From positions 1 through 34,956 of IMG/VR virus record IMGVR_UViG_3300046534_000473: DNA of 34,956 nucleotides; one strand, given 5' to 3'. This document shows, piece after piece, positions 7,325 through 15,408 of the stretch. Source of the stretch: a virus. A program made the translations under genes and the position numbers. How positions within the stretch are numbered: the stretch's first letter is position 1; every line of letters begins with the position of its first letter. Under the pieces are notes generated by a model. It did no database searches and was not told the DNA's origin. It saw only the letters and a program-made list of their open reading frames with translations.

Positions 7325-7726
7325 ATGTCAAATTTAACAATAACTAATGTCGATTTAGGCAGCGTAATTCTTAAAGACGCGCAACTCCGAGACGAGACTC
7401 TCACCCTAGCCGGTGCGGTGACTGTTAAAGAGGGTACTATTTTGGCCCGTGACTCCGCAACGCTTAAGCTTATTCCGTACGTTAAAGGCGGCTCAACTAA
7501 TGGCGACGGGATTCCTAAAGCGATCTTAACGTATCAGGTCGTCTCTACAGGCGCCGGAGATACTCCGATCCGTGCGATGGTCTCAGGCGAAGTTAAGGCA
7601 GGTCGTTTAGTGATCTTCGCAGACGGTAACGCGAGCAACGTGGACAGTGTCGTACTTGATGAATTACGCGACTATTCTCTTATTTCAATCAGTGTTCAAG
7701 AATTAAACATTCTTGACAACCAATAA
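7325..7726 (+). CDS. Head decoration protein, lambda gpD-like
   Basis: 133 residues fitting the lambda head-decoration family (HDPD): a disordered start, then GAVTVKEGTILARD, KLIPYVKGGSTNGDGIPKAIL, and a C-terminal beta barrel with AMVSGEVKAGRLVIF. In that family trimers plug the three-fold positions of the expanded capsid and hold it against DNA pressure. It sits, as expected, between protease and capsid genes, with AAGGAG-type spacing to the capsid start. Confidence 0.85.
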   Translation: MSNLTITNVDLGSVILKDAQLRDETLTLAGAVTVKEGTILARDSATLKLIPYVKGGSTNGDGIPKAILTYQVVSTGAGDTPIRAMVSGEVKAGRLVIFADGNASNVDSVVLDELRDYSLISISVQELNILDNQ

Positions 7727-7738
7727 GGAGCTTATAGC

Positions 7739-8836
7739 ATGAGTGGTTCACCTACTAAGACCATGTTGCGGGCATATTACAGCATGGCACAGCCGATGTT
7801 GTTTCTCTCGGGATTTTTTCAAAGCCCAGCGGAGAACTTCCATTCTTCGGAAGAAGTACAATTCGATATTGTACGATGTGACGAGGACATCGCGGTCGCG
7901 ATCCAAGATTTATCCACAGGCTACAGGATGAACTCCGAAGACCTGTACACTAACAAAGGTTTTAAACCGCCAATTTTTAAAGAAGCTTTGCCTCTTAACT
8001 CGTTTGATTTAATCAAACGTATGCCGGGTCAAAACCCTTTTGAGTCGCCGGACTTTAGAGCTAACTTGATTTTGCGCATGTTTAACGGTATGACGAAAAT
8101 CGAAAGAAAGATCCGTCGTTCTATTGAGCTTCAAGCGTCTCAAGTACTGCAAACGGGGGTCGTAACGTTGTCAGACTCGGCGGGCGTTGCGCTTTACACG
8201 TTAGACTATAAGCCTAAAGCGTCGCATTTTCCGACAGCGGGGGTTTCTTGGGCTACTGCTACGGGCGTGCAAAAGCTTGCGGACATCAGCGGACTTGCGG
8301 AAGTAATACGGAACGACGGATTGACCGATCCGGATCAGCTGATCATGGGGATCGACGCGTTTGAAAATTTCATTTCTGACACGGCGATACAGGCGCGCTT
8401 TGATATTAGGCGCATAGACCTAGGCACTATTGCACCGATGGAAATGAGAGGCAACGGCGGGAATTACCGCGGCATTGTCGAGATCGGCAACTATCGCTTT
8501 GACGTTTGGACTTATGGCGGAAGATATACGAACCCGTCGGACGGCGTAAAAACTCAGTTTATTGATCCGGGTAAAGTTATTGTACGTTCATCTACCGCGC
8601 GTTTAGACGCTACGTTCGGCGCGATCCCTAACATCGGATCTATGATAGGCGGACAAGCTACCGGGTTACTCCCTGAGCTACCGGGGCGCCTCAGTAATGC
8701 CGCGGGCGGTATGGATCTGTTTACCAACGCTTGGTTATCAAATGACGGCGAGCAGTTGTTCGGGGGCGTCGGCGCTAGACCGCTAATGATCCCGACAGCG
8801 ATCGACACTTACGGATGTTTAAACACTCAACTTTAA
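7739..8836 (+). CDS. Major capsid protein, lambda gpE family
   Basis: The main shell subunit. 365 residues, close to the lambda E family (about 340). Telling parts are the N-terminal VQFDIVRCDEDIAVAIQDL, the MPGQNPFESPDF segment, the long helix region FNGMTKIERKIRRSIELQASQVLQTG, DQLIMGIDAFENF and RFDVWTYGGRYTNP in the A domain, and a C-terminal Gly-rich strand region. A clear ribosome-binding site (AATAAGGAGC) stands before ATG 7739. A strong terminator follows directly, fitting the need for high, separately ended expression. Confidence 0.92.
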   Translation: MSGSPTKTMLRAYYSMAQPMLFLSGFFQSPAENFHSSEEVQFDIVRCDEDIAVAIQDLSTGYRMNSEDLYTNKGFKPPIFKEALPLNSFDLIKRMPGQNPFESPDFRANLILRMFNGMTKIERKIRRSIELQASQVLQTGVVTLSDSAGVALYTLDYKPKASHFPTAGVSWATATGVQKLADISGLAEVIRNDGLTDPDQLIMGIDAFENFISDTAIQARFDIRRIDLGTIAPMEMRGNGGNYRGIVEIGNYRFDVWTYGGRYTNPSDGVKTQFIDPGKVIVRSSTARLDATFGAIPNIGSMIGGQATGLLPELPGRLSNAAGGMDLFTNAWLSNDGEQLFGGVGARPLMIPTAIDTYGCLNTQL

Positions 8837-8853
8837 ACATTTAACATTAGAGC

Positions 8854-8877
8854 GCCCCTTTTTTAGGGGCCTTTTTT
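8854..8877 (+). terminator. Rho-independent terminator after the capsid gene
   Basis: A stem GCCCC (8854-8858) and GGGGC (8866-8870) with a T-rich loop is followed by C and six T. It lies 17 bases after the capsid stop codon. It probably ends or attenuates the head transcript, so that tail genes are expressed at a lower level or from another promoter. Confidence 0.85.
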
Positions 8878-8893
8878 AGGGCAAAAGAATATC

Positions 8894-9196
8894 ATGGCTA
8901 GTAATAAAGTTTTAATTGAAAGCATTTTAGCGTTAGCGTTAGCGGCGGCAATTGAGCCACCAGAAACAGAAGACAAAACCAACACAGAGCTAGCGGCCAT
9001 TCTCAAAGACTTGAAAGCTTCCGCAGAACAGCCAGAGCCAGAGCCAGAGCTAAAGTTTTATATTGTTGCAGGAAAGGCGCTCACAACTAAACGCGGCATT
9101 TTGTCGGATGGTGACGAGATCAAAGAAGGCGATCTACCCGACGGACTTAAAGCGTTAAAAGCGTTTGTTAAGTCGGGCCACGTAGTTAAAAAGTAA
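8894..9196 (+). CDS. Small virion-region protein, unassigned
   Basis: 100 residues. The N-terminal half is an Ala/Leu helix and an acidic Glu/Pro spacer (EQPEPEPEL). The C-terminal half is a compact segment with FYIVAGKALTTKRGILSDGDEI and a closing LKAFVKSGHVVKK. This last segment resembles short modules common in small phage proteins next to the capsid gene. It probably belongs to the virion or assembly, but I do not recognise a named family. A start at ATG 8894 fits the spacing after the terminator. Confidence 0.6.
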   Translation: MASNKVLIESILALALAAAIEPPETEDKTNTELAAILKDLKASAEQPEPEPELKFYIVAGKALTTKRGILSDGDEIKEGDLPDGLKALKAFVKSGHVVKK

Positions 9197-9218
9197 CTTA
9201 CATATAAAGGCGTAAATC

Positions 9219-9497
9219 ATGGCTATAGCTAGCGCGCGGGTCGAACTCGGCGACACATACACAAAGATAGTAGACTCCGCCGAAGCCGATTTTTTAGTTC
9301 AAAACGTAGGGGTCACCCCCTGCTTAGTAGTAATTACGGCCGCGGCGGCGGCGGTCCCTATTCCGGGTTTTGCGGGGTACTTTGTTTTATCTCCAGGAGT
9401 AGGACTAACGCGCACGGGCTTAGGTGTCTCGGACATCTACGCGAAGTCAGGAGCGGGAACCGGTAAAAAATCTTATGTCACCGCGGCTTCAAGTTAG
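9219..9497 (+). CDS. Small beta-rich virion protein, unassigned
   Basis: 92 residues, mostly short strands and small residues: FLVQNVGVTPCLVVITAAAAA, then LSPGVGL and DIYAKSGAGTGKKSYVTAASS. This strand-and-Gly pattern is typical of small phage decoration or fibre-base barrels, and such genes often follow the capsid gene. The gene is followed after 2 bases by the fibre-like gene at 9500, so it may form the base to which that protein attaches. That is inference; no family name is claimed. Confidence 0.55.
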   Translation: MAIASARVELGDTYTKIVDSAEADFLVQNVGVTPCLVVITAAAAAVPIPGFAGYFVLSPGVGLTRTGLGVSDIYAKSGAGTGKKSYVTAASS

Positions 9498-9499
9498 AC

Positions 9500-11347
9500 A
9501 TGAAACTCCTAAACAACGGCCCCTCTTTTTTGCTTAACCCTATAGCGCGAGCGATTACAAAGGTGCTTATTAGGCTTGAAAACCCAACAGCTAATGCTTT
9601 TTACTCGCTAGGTACTGATTTTGTAGTTGGCAGCGCAGAGGATTTTTCGGCAAGCGGTTATTTTGTTTTTGACGATGACGAGGGCCATTTATTTAGTGAC
9701 ACGAACGGCGCATCAAGAATTGCAATATTTGCTGGGGACATTTACGCCCCAAATCTTGTGGGCTCTCTTAGCTCTACAGCATTCCTAACTGACAACAAGC
9801 AGCACTTTATATTTGCAAGCAGAATTTCGGGGTCTTTTGTGTTTAAGGTTGACGGAGCTGCATTACTCACGGCACCTAATAGCGACAGTTTTAGGTTTAA
9901 CTCAATAGCACAAATTAGAGGGACGTCGACTCCGTTCCCAATGTTTGCAGGCAGGGTAAGCGATGTTTCACTTACTCATATTACAACACCCGCAAACAGC
10001 TTAGAATTTACTCTTAATCAGCTTACTAAGAACTACGAGTTACCGATTAATAACGTGTTTGGTAGTGAGTTGGTAGATTGGAGCAATACAGGACAGTCAA
10101 CACAAGGCGCTTGGATTTGGGACGGAGTTTCTGCCTTGTCTAAATCAAGTTCAGACGGTAGAGTTTACCAGTTTGGTGGTGATGATTTGGTCACAGGTGA
10201 TATCTATGAGATTACATACACTAAGAGTAACCACACGGCAGGCGACCCGGCTTTTACTGTTAATAGTAATGGAGGGGGTTTTGAAGACGGACTTAAAAGG
10301 ATTTTTGAAGTTGACCCTAGCGGTACATATTCAATAATAGTCACACCAACTGAAGATGGGGCTTTAGGTATTATAGGTTTAGCGGCGCTCTTAACCCTGA
10401 GCGACATGTCAATAAGGCAAGTAGCCAACGCGCTAACATACAACAACATAGCAACTACAAATGATGTACGTGTTACGTACACTTTAACCGGCGCAAATTT
10501 AATTAGCGAGCAGTTGTGGCCATACGGTGGTTACACGTACACAGGCTCGGAAGGAGCTTTTCAAGTTTTAACGTCAGTTTTAACCGTTAATATTGGCAGT
10601 AATTACAAATGGTCATGGAGTCATGATGTAGTAGGCACAGCGGAATCAAGATTTAGAATTGCTGGAGATACTAACACACAGACTACAACTGGAACTTTTA
10701 CCGGAATAAATTATAATGCGACTGCTACAAATATGTTTTTTCAAGCGGGTCCTAACCCAGAGCTATCAGCAGGTACAACGGTAACAGGCGTTTCAGTAAA
10801 AGAAGTAATTGACATAGCGGCGCAAGTCACCCCTGTTACTGATGGTATGACTCTTACGGCCTCTTGGGTAACAAGGGGTACAGCTTACGACACGCTAAGC
10901 AATGCAGAATCTGCGAGCGTGCGTGTTGACGCAACTATATCTAACACAGACGCCGGCATACTGATGGAGGCTGGCGGCGTAGGCGAGGGGTTAGTTTTAT
11001 ACGTATTTGCGGGAGTTGTTTATTTTCAATGCGGTGACGGCACAGCATTTGGCTCTTCTGCTGCAACAGCAGAGACTTCTTACGCACTTCCGGCTGGTGA
11101 ATACGATTATATAATTGAGGGGTCTGCAAATATCAGCAATTCTGTTTTATATATCAACGGTGTAGAAGTTGACTCACAAACATTTTCTAATTCCAAAATA
11201 TCAGGCGCGAACGACGGGACTATAGGCCAAGTAATGAGTACAGTGGCGACAAACCGAGGCAGTTGGTCTGCAGATGCATCAGGCGGCTTCTCAGGTGCAA
11301 TAGCATTATGCAATATATTTGACGGTCAAGTTACACCAGATGTTTAG
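9500..11347 (+). CDS. Multi-domain fibre-like surface protein with lectin-type modules
   Basis: 615 residues, almost entirely beta-rich. Likely modules: a concanavalin/LamG-like domain at about 33-165, jelly-roll carbohydrate-binding-like modules at about 175-310 (ending LTLSDMSIRQV) and 320-435 (ending VTGVSVKEV), then another LamG-like domain at about 440-612 (ILMEAGGVGEGLVLYVFAG, LYINGVEVDSQ). The SVKEV-type ends are common in phage glycan-binding jelly rolls. Its place among head and neck genes suggests a head or neck fibre that touches glycans. The gene is AT-richer than its neighbours and has no GATC from its start to about 11749, while the backbone has one roughly every 55 bases where counted. 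It is therefore probably an exchanged host-range module. Function is inferred. Confidence 0.7.
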   Translation: MKLLNNGPSFLLNPIARAITKVLIRLENPTANAFYSLGTDFVVGSAEDFSASGYFVFDDDEGHLFSDTNGASRIAIFAGDIYAPNLVGSLSSTAFLTDNKQHFIFASRISGSFVFKVDGAALLTAPNSDSFRFNSIAQIRGTSTPFPMFAGRVSDVSLTHITTPANSLEFTLNQLTKNYELPINNVFGSELVDWSNTGQSTQGAWIWDGVSALSKSSSDGRVYQFGGDDLVTGDIYEITYTKSNHTAGDPAFTVNSNGGGFEDGLKRIFEVDPSGTYSIIVTPTEDGALGIIGLAALLTLSDMSIRQVANALTYNNIATTNDVRVTYTLTGANLISEQLWPYGGYTYTGSEGAFQVLTSVLTVNIGSNYKWSWSHDVVGTAESRFRIAGDTNTQTTTGTFTGINYNATATNMFFQAGPNPELSAGTTVTGVSVKEVIDIAAQVTPVTDGMTLTASWVTRGTAYDTLSNAESASVRVDATISNTDAGILMEAGGVGEGLVLYVFAGVVYFQCGDGTAFGSSAATAETSYALPAGEYDYIIEGSANISNSVLYINGVEVDSQTFSNSKISGANDGTIGQVMSTVATNRGSWSADASGGFSGAIALCNIFDGQVTPDV

Positions 11348-11360
11348 CCTAGGGGGTACT

Positions 11361-11768
11361 ATGAAGACTATGCCGATGTACTACATATGGTTTAAGCATT
11401 TAGCGCCGACCGAAATGTTGGATAAACACCCCAACCCAGCGCAATATCCTCCAAAGCTTCCAGACGGCACAGACCCCGAAGGCCCAATTATATACCTGTT
11501 TGTCGAGAGTTTTTTTCAGATAACAGGTAGACAGCCAGAGGCTACAATAGATTTCTATTTGGGCGGTTTGAATCATCCGTTTGACGTTAACGCGCGAGGT
11601 TTCACAGTTGAAGAAATGCTATTTGAGTACGAAAGACTAATGCAATCGACTTCAATGATACCGACTGAGGTTAACGTATCTAAGCGTCAATGCCGCAAGG
11701 TACACGACGAAAGATTTAATCCCGAACGCAACAACAGGACTGAGGGGCCGATCTATGGGAATCCGTGA
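11361..11768 (+). CDS. Unassigned 135-residue protein next to the fibre-like gene
   Basis: The start ATG 11361 is chosen because AGGGGG lies 4 bases before it; an upstream TTG at 11319 would add 14 residues inside the previous gene. Features include a run of aromatic residues (MYYIWFKHL), a proline-rich stretch (PNPAQYPPKLP), IIYLFVESFFQITGRQ and a hydrophilic C-terminus (ERNNRTEGPIYGNP). I do not recognise a family. It shares the AT-rich, GATC-free character of the preceding gene, so it probably came with it, perhaps as a chaperone or partner. It overlaps the next gene by 14 bases. Confidence 0.5.
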   Translation: MKTMPMYYIWFKHLAPTEMLDKHPNPAQYPPKLPDGTDPEGPIIYLFVESFFQITGRQPEATIDFYLGGLNHPFDVNARGFTVEEMLFEYERLMQSTSMIPTEVNVSKRQCRKVHDERFNPERNNRTEGPIYGNP

Positions 11769-12135
11769 TTTAGCCGAAGCGGATCTCGGCCGTATTCTAG
11801 AAGACTCCGCGACGGGCTTCGGATACGCGATCGTATTAACGGATCCCGCGGGGACCATTCTACCGATCACGGGTTTCTCCAACGACATAGCGCAAGTGAT
11901 CGACCCAGACACGGGGCAGGTTGTAAGCGGTAGGCTCGCGTCGGTAGCGTTACGCATATCGACGATAATAGCGGCCGGCTTAGGTTTACCTCGGGGCATA
12001 GCTAACTCAAAAAGCAAGCCGTGGGTCGTAGAATTTAACGACCTATTAGGCAACCCTCACAAATTTAAAGTTTTTCAAAGTAATCCGGACAGAACGATCG
12101 GAATGATTACGCTTATTTTGGAGTCGTACGCATGA
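11755..12135 (+). CDS. Neck / head-tail joining protein
   Basis: 126 residues beginning GIRDLAEADLGRILED and containing GFSNDIAQVIDPDTGQ, SGRLASVALRI, GLGLPRGIA and KVFQSNPDRTIGMITLIL. This set of motifs is familiar from small proteins between head and tail genes of Mu/P2-like myophages, where they act as connectors in the neck. The exact role (stopper or adaptor) cannot be told. Its stop overlaps the next start by 4 bases (ATGATC), as in a tightly coupled neck operon. Confidence 0.7.
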   Translation: MGIRDLAEADLGRILEDSATGFGYAIVLTDPAGTILPITGFSNDIAQVIDPDTGQVVSGRLASVALRISTIIAAGLGLPRGIANSKSKPWVVEFNDLLGNPHKFKVFQSNPDRTIGMITLILESYA

Positions 12136-12800
12136 TCCAAACGTTGATCGATAAGCTGGACAGCTTCGAGCAAGTACGCGACGCAATTGTGGCTATTCTT
12201 GCGGCCGAGACAGCGAACCAGCAAATACTCGCCACGGCCGCCGCTAAGGATCCTAGTCTTTGGGCATTCAGTGTTTACGCCGAGCGCGCGAACCCTTGGG
12301 AAGCGTACCTTGAAGCGCCTTATCAAGCGGACCCGATCGTAAATGTATGGTATGAGAGCTCAACAGCTAACGCCTCAGCCTCAAACAGCATCGAACGACA
12401 AGATATGCGCGGCGTGTTTAACATTGATTGCTACGGCTACGCCGTAAGCCTAGAAACTGCAGAGGGCCACGCTCCGGGCGACCAGGCGGCCGCCTTCACA
12501 GCTTGCCGGGTCGCGCGATTAGTTCGAAACATCATACAAGCCGGACAGTATAAACACCTATTGGCGCGCGGCGTAGTGAACGAAAGAACGATCACAAGTG
12601 TGTCGGCTTTTCAGCCACCACAACAAAATTCTAGTATGCAACAAATTTTAGCGGTAAGATTAACTTTAAACGTACGGTTTAACGAATTCGCGCCAGAGTA
12701 CGAGGGCGAACCGTTAGACTACCTCAGCATTAACGTGTTGCGGGCCGAAGACGGGTCGACATACTTTGACGCCGAATATGATTACACATTAGGAGACTAA
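12132..12800 (+). CDS. Probable tail terminator / tail completion protein
   Basis: 222 residues with an N-terminal helix (IDKLDSFEQVRDAIVAIL), a central WEAYLEAPYQADPIVNVWYE segment, a VFNIDCYGYAV strand and AFTACRVARLVRNII helix, and a C-terminal strand pair (AVRLTLNVRFNEF). The alpha/beta order and the position directly before the sheath gene match tail terminator proteins of contractile-tailed phages, which cap the tube and sheath and join them to the neck. No catalytic motif is expected. Assignment rests on position and fold pattern. Confidence 0.6.
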   Translation: MIQTLIDKLDSFEQVRDAIVAILAAETANQQILATAAAKDPSLWAFSVYAERANPWEAYLEAPYQADPIVNVWYESSTANASASNSIERQDMRGVFNIDCYGYAVSLETAEGHAPGDQAAAFTACRVARLVRNIIQAGQYKHLLARGVVNERTITSVSAFQPPQQNSSMQQILAVRLTLNVRFNEFAPEYEGEPLDYLSINVLRAEDGSTYFDAEYDYTLGD

Positions 12801-12804
12801 AACA

Positions 12805-14301
12805 ATGACGATCAGCACAGCGGTAGATCTTTCAGCAGTCGCGCGCGTCGTGGGCATTAGGACAAGCTACGTCGATTTAAGACAAGGCGGGTCGACCCTG
12901 CTACCGCAGCGTATAGCGGTCGTCGGGCAAGGCTCCACGGCTTCAACGTACAGCACGGTAAAAGCGCAAGTTACCAGCGCACAACAAGCGGCCGAGGCTT
13001 ACGGCTTCGGTAGTCCCCTACATTTAGCTTGCCTGCAGTTGTTCCCGCAGAACGGCGATGGCGTGGGATCGATACCTGTTACGCTTTACCCATTAGAAGA
13101 CGCCGGGAGCGCAGTAGCCGCCGCCGGAGATATTACGCCAAGCGGGACACAAACACTCACCGCGTCTTATGTAGTGTATATTAACCGGATCGCGTCGCAG
13201 TCGTTTGTCCTTACAGCGGCCGCAACGGTAGCAGACAGGACGCTAGCGATCACCAACGCCATTAACGGACAATTAGCTTTACCAGTTACCGCGACGGACA
13301 ACGGGACAGACGTCACAATAACGTCAAAATGGCAGGGATTAACGGGTAACGATTTGGAGATTGAGGTCGTAGGCGGATCGACAGCGGGCACGGTCTTTGC
13401 TATTACTCAGCCAGTCGGCGGACTTATTGATCCAGACGTGACCGTCGCGCTTAACCAGATCGGCGACGTTTGGGAGACTTTAATTCTCAGTTGCTCAAAC
13501 ATGGGCGACACCGCAGCGCTTACAGCGTTTAACACGTTCGGCGAAGGCAGATGGGGCGCGTTGACGCGTAAGCCTTGCGTCGTGTTCACAGGTTCGACAG
13601 AGCCCTCGGTAGTTACAGCGATCGCAGTGCCGGAAGCTCGCAGGACCGAAAGGGTAAACGTCCAGCTAATCTCGCCAGGATCAAAAAACTTACCTTTAGT
13701 TATTGCAGCCGCTCAGTTAGCACGGATCGCCGTTGTCGCAAACAACGACCCCGCGCACGACTACGGGAGCCAGCCGGTAAGTTTGATCACCCCAGGCGCC
13801 GACGGCCAGCAATGGACTTACCTCCAGCGAGATCAAGCGGTCAAGGGTGGGAGCTCAACGTCGATCGTTAAAGATGGCGTTGTTAATATTTCAGACGTTG
13901 TGACGTTCTTCCATCCCCTCGGCGACACTTTGCCGGCGTATCGGTTTGTCGTGGACATTATAAAACTTCAAAACGTAATCTTTAACATCGACCTAGTGTT
14001 CGCGAATCCCGACTGGGACGGCGCCCCGTTAATCCCTAACGACCAGGCCACTTCTAACCGTTCAGCGCGTAAGCCGAAAGCCGCGGTAGCAGCGATCGCC
14101 GCAGTAGTCGACGGCCTAGCGTTAGCGGCCATTTTAAGCGACCCCGCAGCGATCAAGAAAACGATTATCGCGGGGATCAACGAGTCGAACCCTAAACGCC
14201 TAGACACGGCGGTAACGGTCAAGCTATCGGGCAACGCGGGGATCATATCGATTGATCTTAATTTCGGCTTTAATTTTGGCGCGGCGACTTTAGTCGCATA
14301 A
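12805..14301 (+). CDS. Tail sheath protein, Mu L-like
   Basis: The contractile outer tail protein. 498 residues, the common length of Mu-type sheaths. Signals include LLPQRIAVVGQGS near the start, an inserted variable domain around 110-210, QPVGGLIDPDV, LTRKPCVVFTGS in the mid part, and the conserved C-terminal part with DVVTFFHPLG, YRFVVDIIKLQNVIFNIDLVF and a final beta segment (ISIDLNFGFNFG). Its neighbours, terminator before and tube after, are in standard order. A good ribosome-binding site (TTAGGAGAC) precedes ATG 12805. Confidence 0.9.
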   Translation: MTISTAVDLSAVARVVGIRTSYVDLRQGGSTLLPQRIAVVGQGSTASTYSTVKAQVTSAQQAAEAYGFGSPLHLACLQLFPQNGDGVGSIPVTLYPLEDAGSAVAAAGDITPSGTQTLTASYVVYINRIASQSFVLTAAATVADRTLAITNAINGQLALPVTATDNGTDVTITSKWQGLTGNDLEIEVVGGSTAGTVFAITQPVGGLIDPDVTVALNQIGDVWETLILSCSNMGDTAALTAFNTFGEGRWGALTRKPCVVFTGSTEPSVVTAIAVPEARRTERVNVQLISPGSKNLPLVIAAAQLARIAVVANNDPAHDYGSQPVSLITPGADGQQWTYLQRDQAVKGGSSTSIVKDGVVNISDVVTFFHPLGDTLPAYRFVVDIIKLQNVIFNIDLVFANPDWDGAPLIPNDQATSNRSARKPKAAVAAIAAVVDGLALAAILSDPAAIKKTIIAGINESNPKRLDTAVTVKLSGNAGIISIDLNFGFNFGAATLVA

Positions 14302-14316
14302 TCAGAGGGTTTTAAA

Positions 14317-14700
14317 ATGGCAGCAACAGGTGGAAGCATTGAAAGCGTTACGATCAACGGGCGGGAATTTCCAGCCACTGCAGACTCGGACGTACAGCGA
14401 ATCCTTGGCGGGTTTAATAACGAACTTTTGCCTAATGGGGACGGGACTAGTCGGCGCATAAAAACGCGAGTCTTACCGGCGTTTAAGGGGGTGGTTGTTG
14501 AGTGCGACGACGCGCGCGCGGATCAAGAATTTTTACAAGATATAGCGGACGGCGAGGCTCTTGTGCCGATCGCGGTTACGTACGCGTCGGGGTTACCATA
14601 CCAAGGCAGGGGGACGATCGTCGGCGAGTTAGGATCATCAAACCAAAGCGCTACGGCAAGCTTCGACATAATGGGCGAGGGTAAGTTTACCCAGCAATAA
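14317..14700 (+). CDS. Tail tube protein, Mu M-like
   Basis: 127 residues of the Mu-type tail tube family. It shows a start with GSIESVTINGREFP, then a set of strands (GGFNNELLPNGDGTSRRIKT, KGVVVECDDAR) and a C-terminal GRGTIVGELGSS with FDIMGEGKFTQQ. Hexameric rings of this protein form the inner tube on which the sheath is built. The small size and its position between sheath and chaperone are as in Mu. Confidence 0.88.
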   Translation: MAATGGSIESVTINGREFPATADSDVQRILGGFNNELLPNGDGTSRRIKTRVLPAFKGVVVECDDARADQEFLQDIADGEALVPIAVTYASGLPYQGRGTIVGELGSSNQSATASFDIMGEGKFTQQ

Positions 14701-14712
14701 CCAAAAAACAAC

Positions 14713-14757
14713 GCCGACGGGGTACGCCCTACCCATGCTCGTTCGCGGGACGTCGGC
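14713..14757 (+). other. Structured spacer between tube and chaperone genes
   Basis: Outer stem GCCGACG (14713-14719) pairs exactly with CGTCGGC (14751-14757), and inside it GGGTA (14720-14724) pairs with TACCC (14730-14734). There is no T run after it, so it is not a classic terminator. It may be an RNA-processing or stability element that separates the abundant tube message from the less-needed chaperone. Confidence 0.5.
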
Positions 14758-14779
14758 ACCATAACAGGGCAGAAAAAAA

Positions 14780-15190
14780 ATGAGCAAAATTAATTTAGAA
14801 GTAGCACAAGCAGAATTTGATCGATTTGTAGAGTGTATGGGTTTATTGCTTGACACCTCGAACATGGACGTGGAAGACAAAACGGCTTTTGATAAACAAA
14901 AAAATCGAATACTTGACGCGATGATCTCCGGTCATTTAGTTATTAACGACGACGGCGAAGCGGTATACACACCGTTTAGACCGACAAGCGGGCACAAAGA
15001 GCCGATCACGTTTCACGAGCGCACAGGCGCGTCGGTCCTTGCGATGGACGGCAAGAAGAAGGGCCACGACATGGCAAAGACCTATGCAATAATGGCCGAA
15101 ATGTGTAAGGTCCACCCCTCGACGTTTTCGAAACTCGCCGGCCCCGATATTAAAACATGTGAGGCGGTGTACGCGCTTTTAATGGATTAG
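14780..15190 (+). CDS. Tail assembly chaperone, short form
   Basis: 136 residues, hydrophilic and helical, ending ALLMD just before the tape-measure region. Its position after the tube and before the tape measure, and the DGEAVYTPFRPTSG segment, fit the Mu gp41 / lambda gpG type chaperone that wraps the tape measure during tail assembly. A second open frame overlaps its 3' end in the -1 register, as expected for a G/GT-type frameshift pair. Its own ribosome-binding site is weak (CAGGGCAG). Confidence 0.75.
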   Translation: MSKINLEVAQAEFDRFVECMGLLLDTSNMDVEDKTAFDKQKNRILDAMISGHLVINDDGEAVYTPFRPTSGHKEPITFHERTGASVLAMDGKKKGHDMAKTYAIMAEMCKVHPSTFSKLAGPDIKTCEAVYALLMD

Positions 15191-15408
15191 TCCGGGCGCG
15201 AGTAATCAGAGCGGGCGCGCTTGAGTACATACCGGCGCGCCAAGGCGGGAACACATACGCTAATGTTTACAGCGTTATGCTTTTACAGATAACGCGAGAT
15301 TACCCCGGACTCCCGGACGTTCGGACTCTTAAGACATCAGAGATAGAATTTTTTTATAATGGCTTAGTGCCTGAGCTGGAGCGAAAAGAGAATGGCGGGA
15401 AGGTTTAG
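15163..15408 (+). CDS. Tail assembly chaperone extension, predicted -1 frameshift
   Basis: In the -1 register an open frame runs from 15163 to a TAG at 15406-15408. It has no ATG near its beginning; the first is at about 15274, mid-domain. It encodes RAGALEYIPARQGGNTYANV, ITRDYPGLPDVRTLKTSEI and EFFYNGLVPELER. The last stretch is typical of the T part of phage tail chaperones. Ribosomes must shift between 15163 and the stop at 15188. A likely place is CTT TTA at 15176-15181, which holds four T in a row, although it is not a textbook slippery heptamer. The frame ends 17 bases inside the tape-measure gene. The existence of the coding frame is clear; the shift site is inference. Confidence 0.75.
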   Translation, partial: GGVRAFNGLVRARVIRAGALEYIPARQGGNTYANVYSVMLLQITRDYPGLPDVRTLKTSEIEFFYNGLVPELERKENGGKV

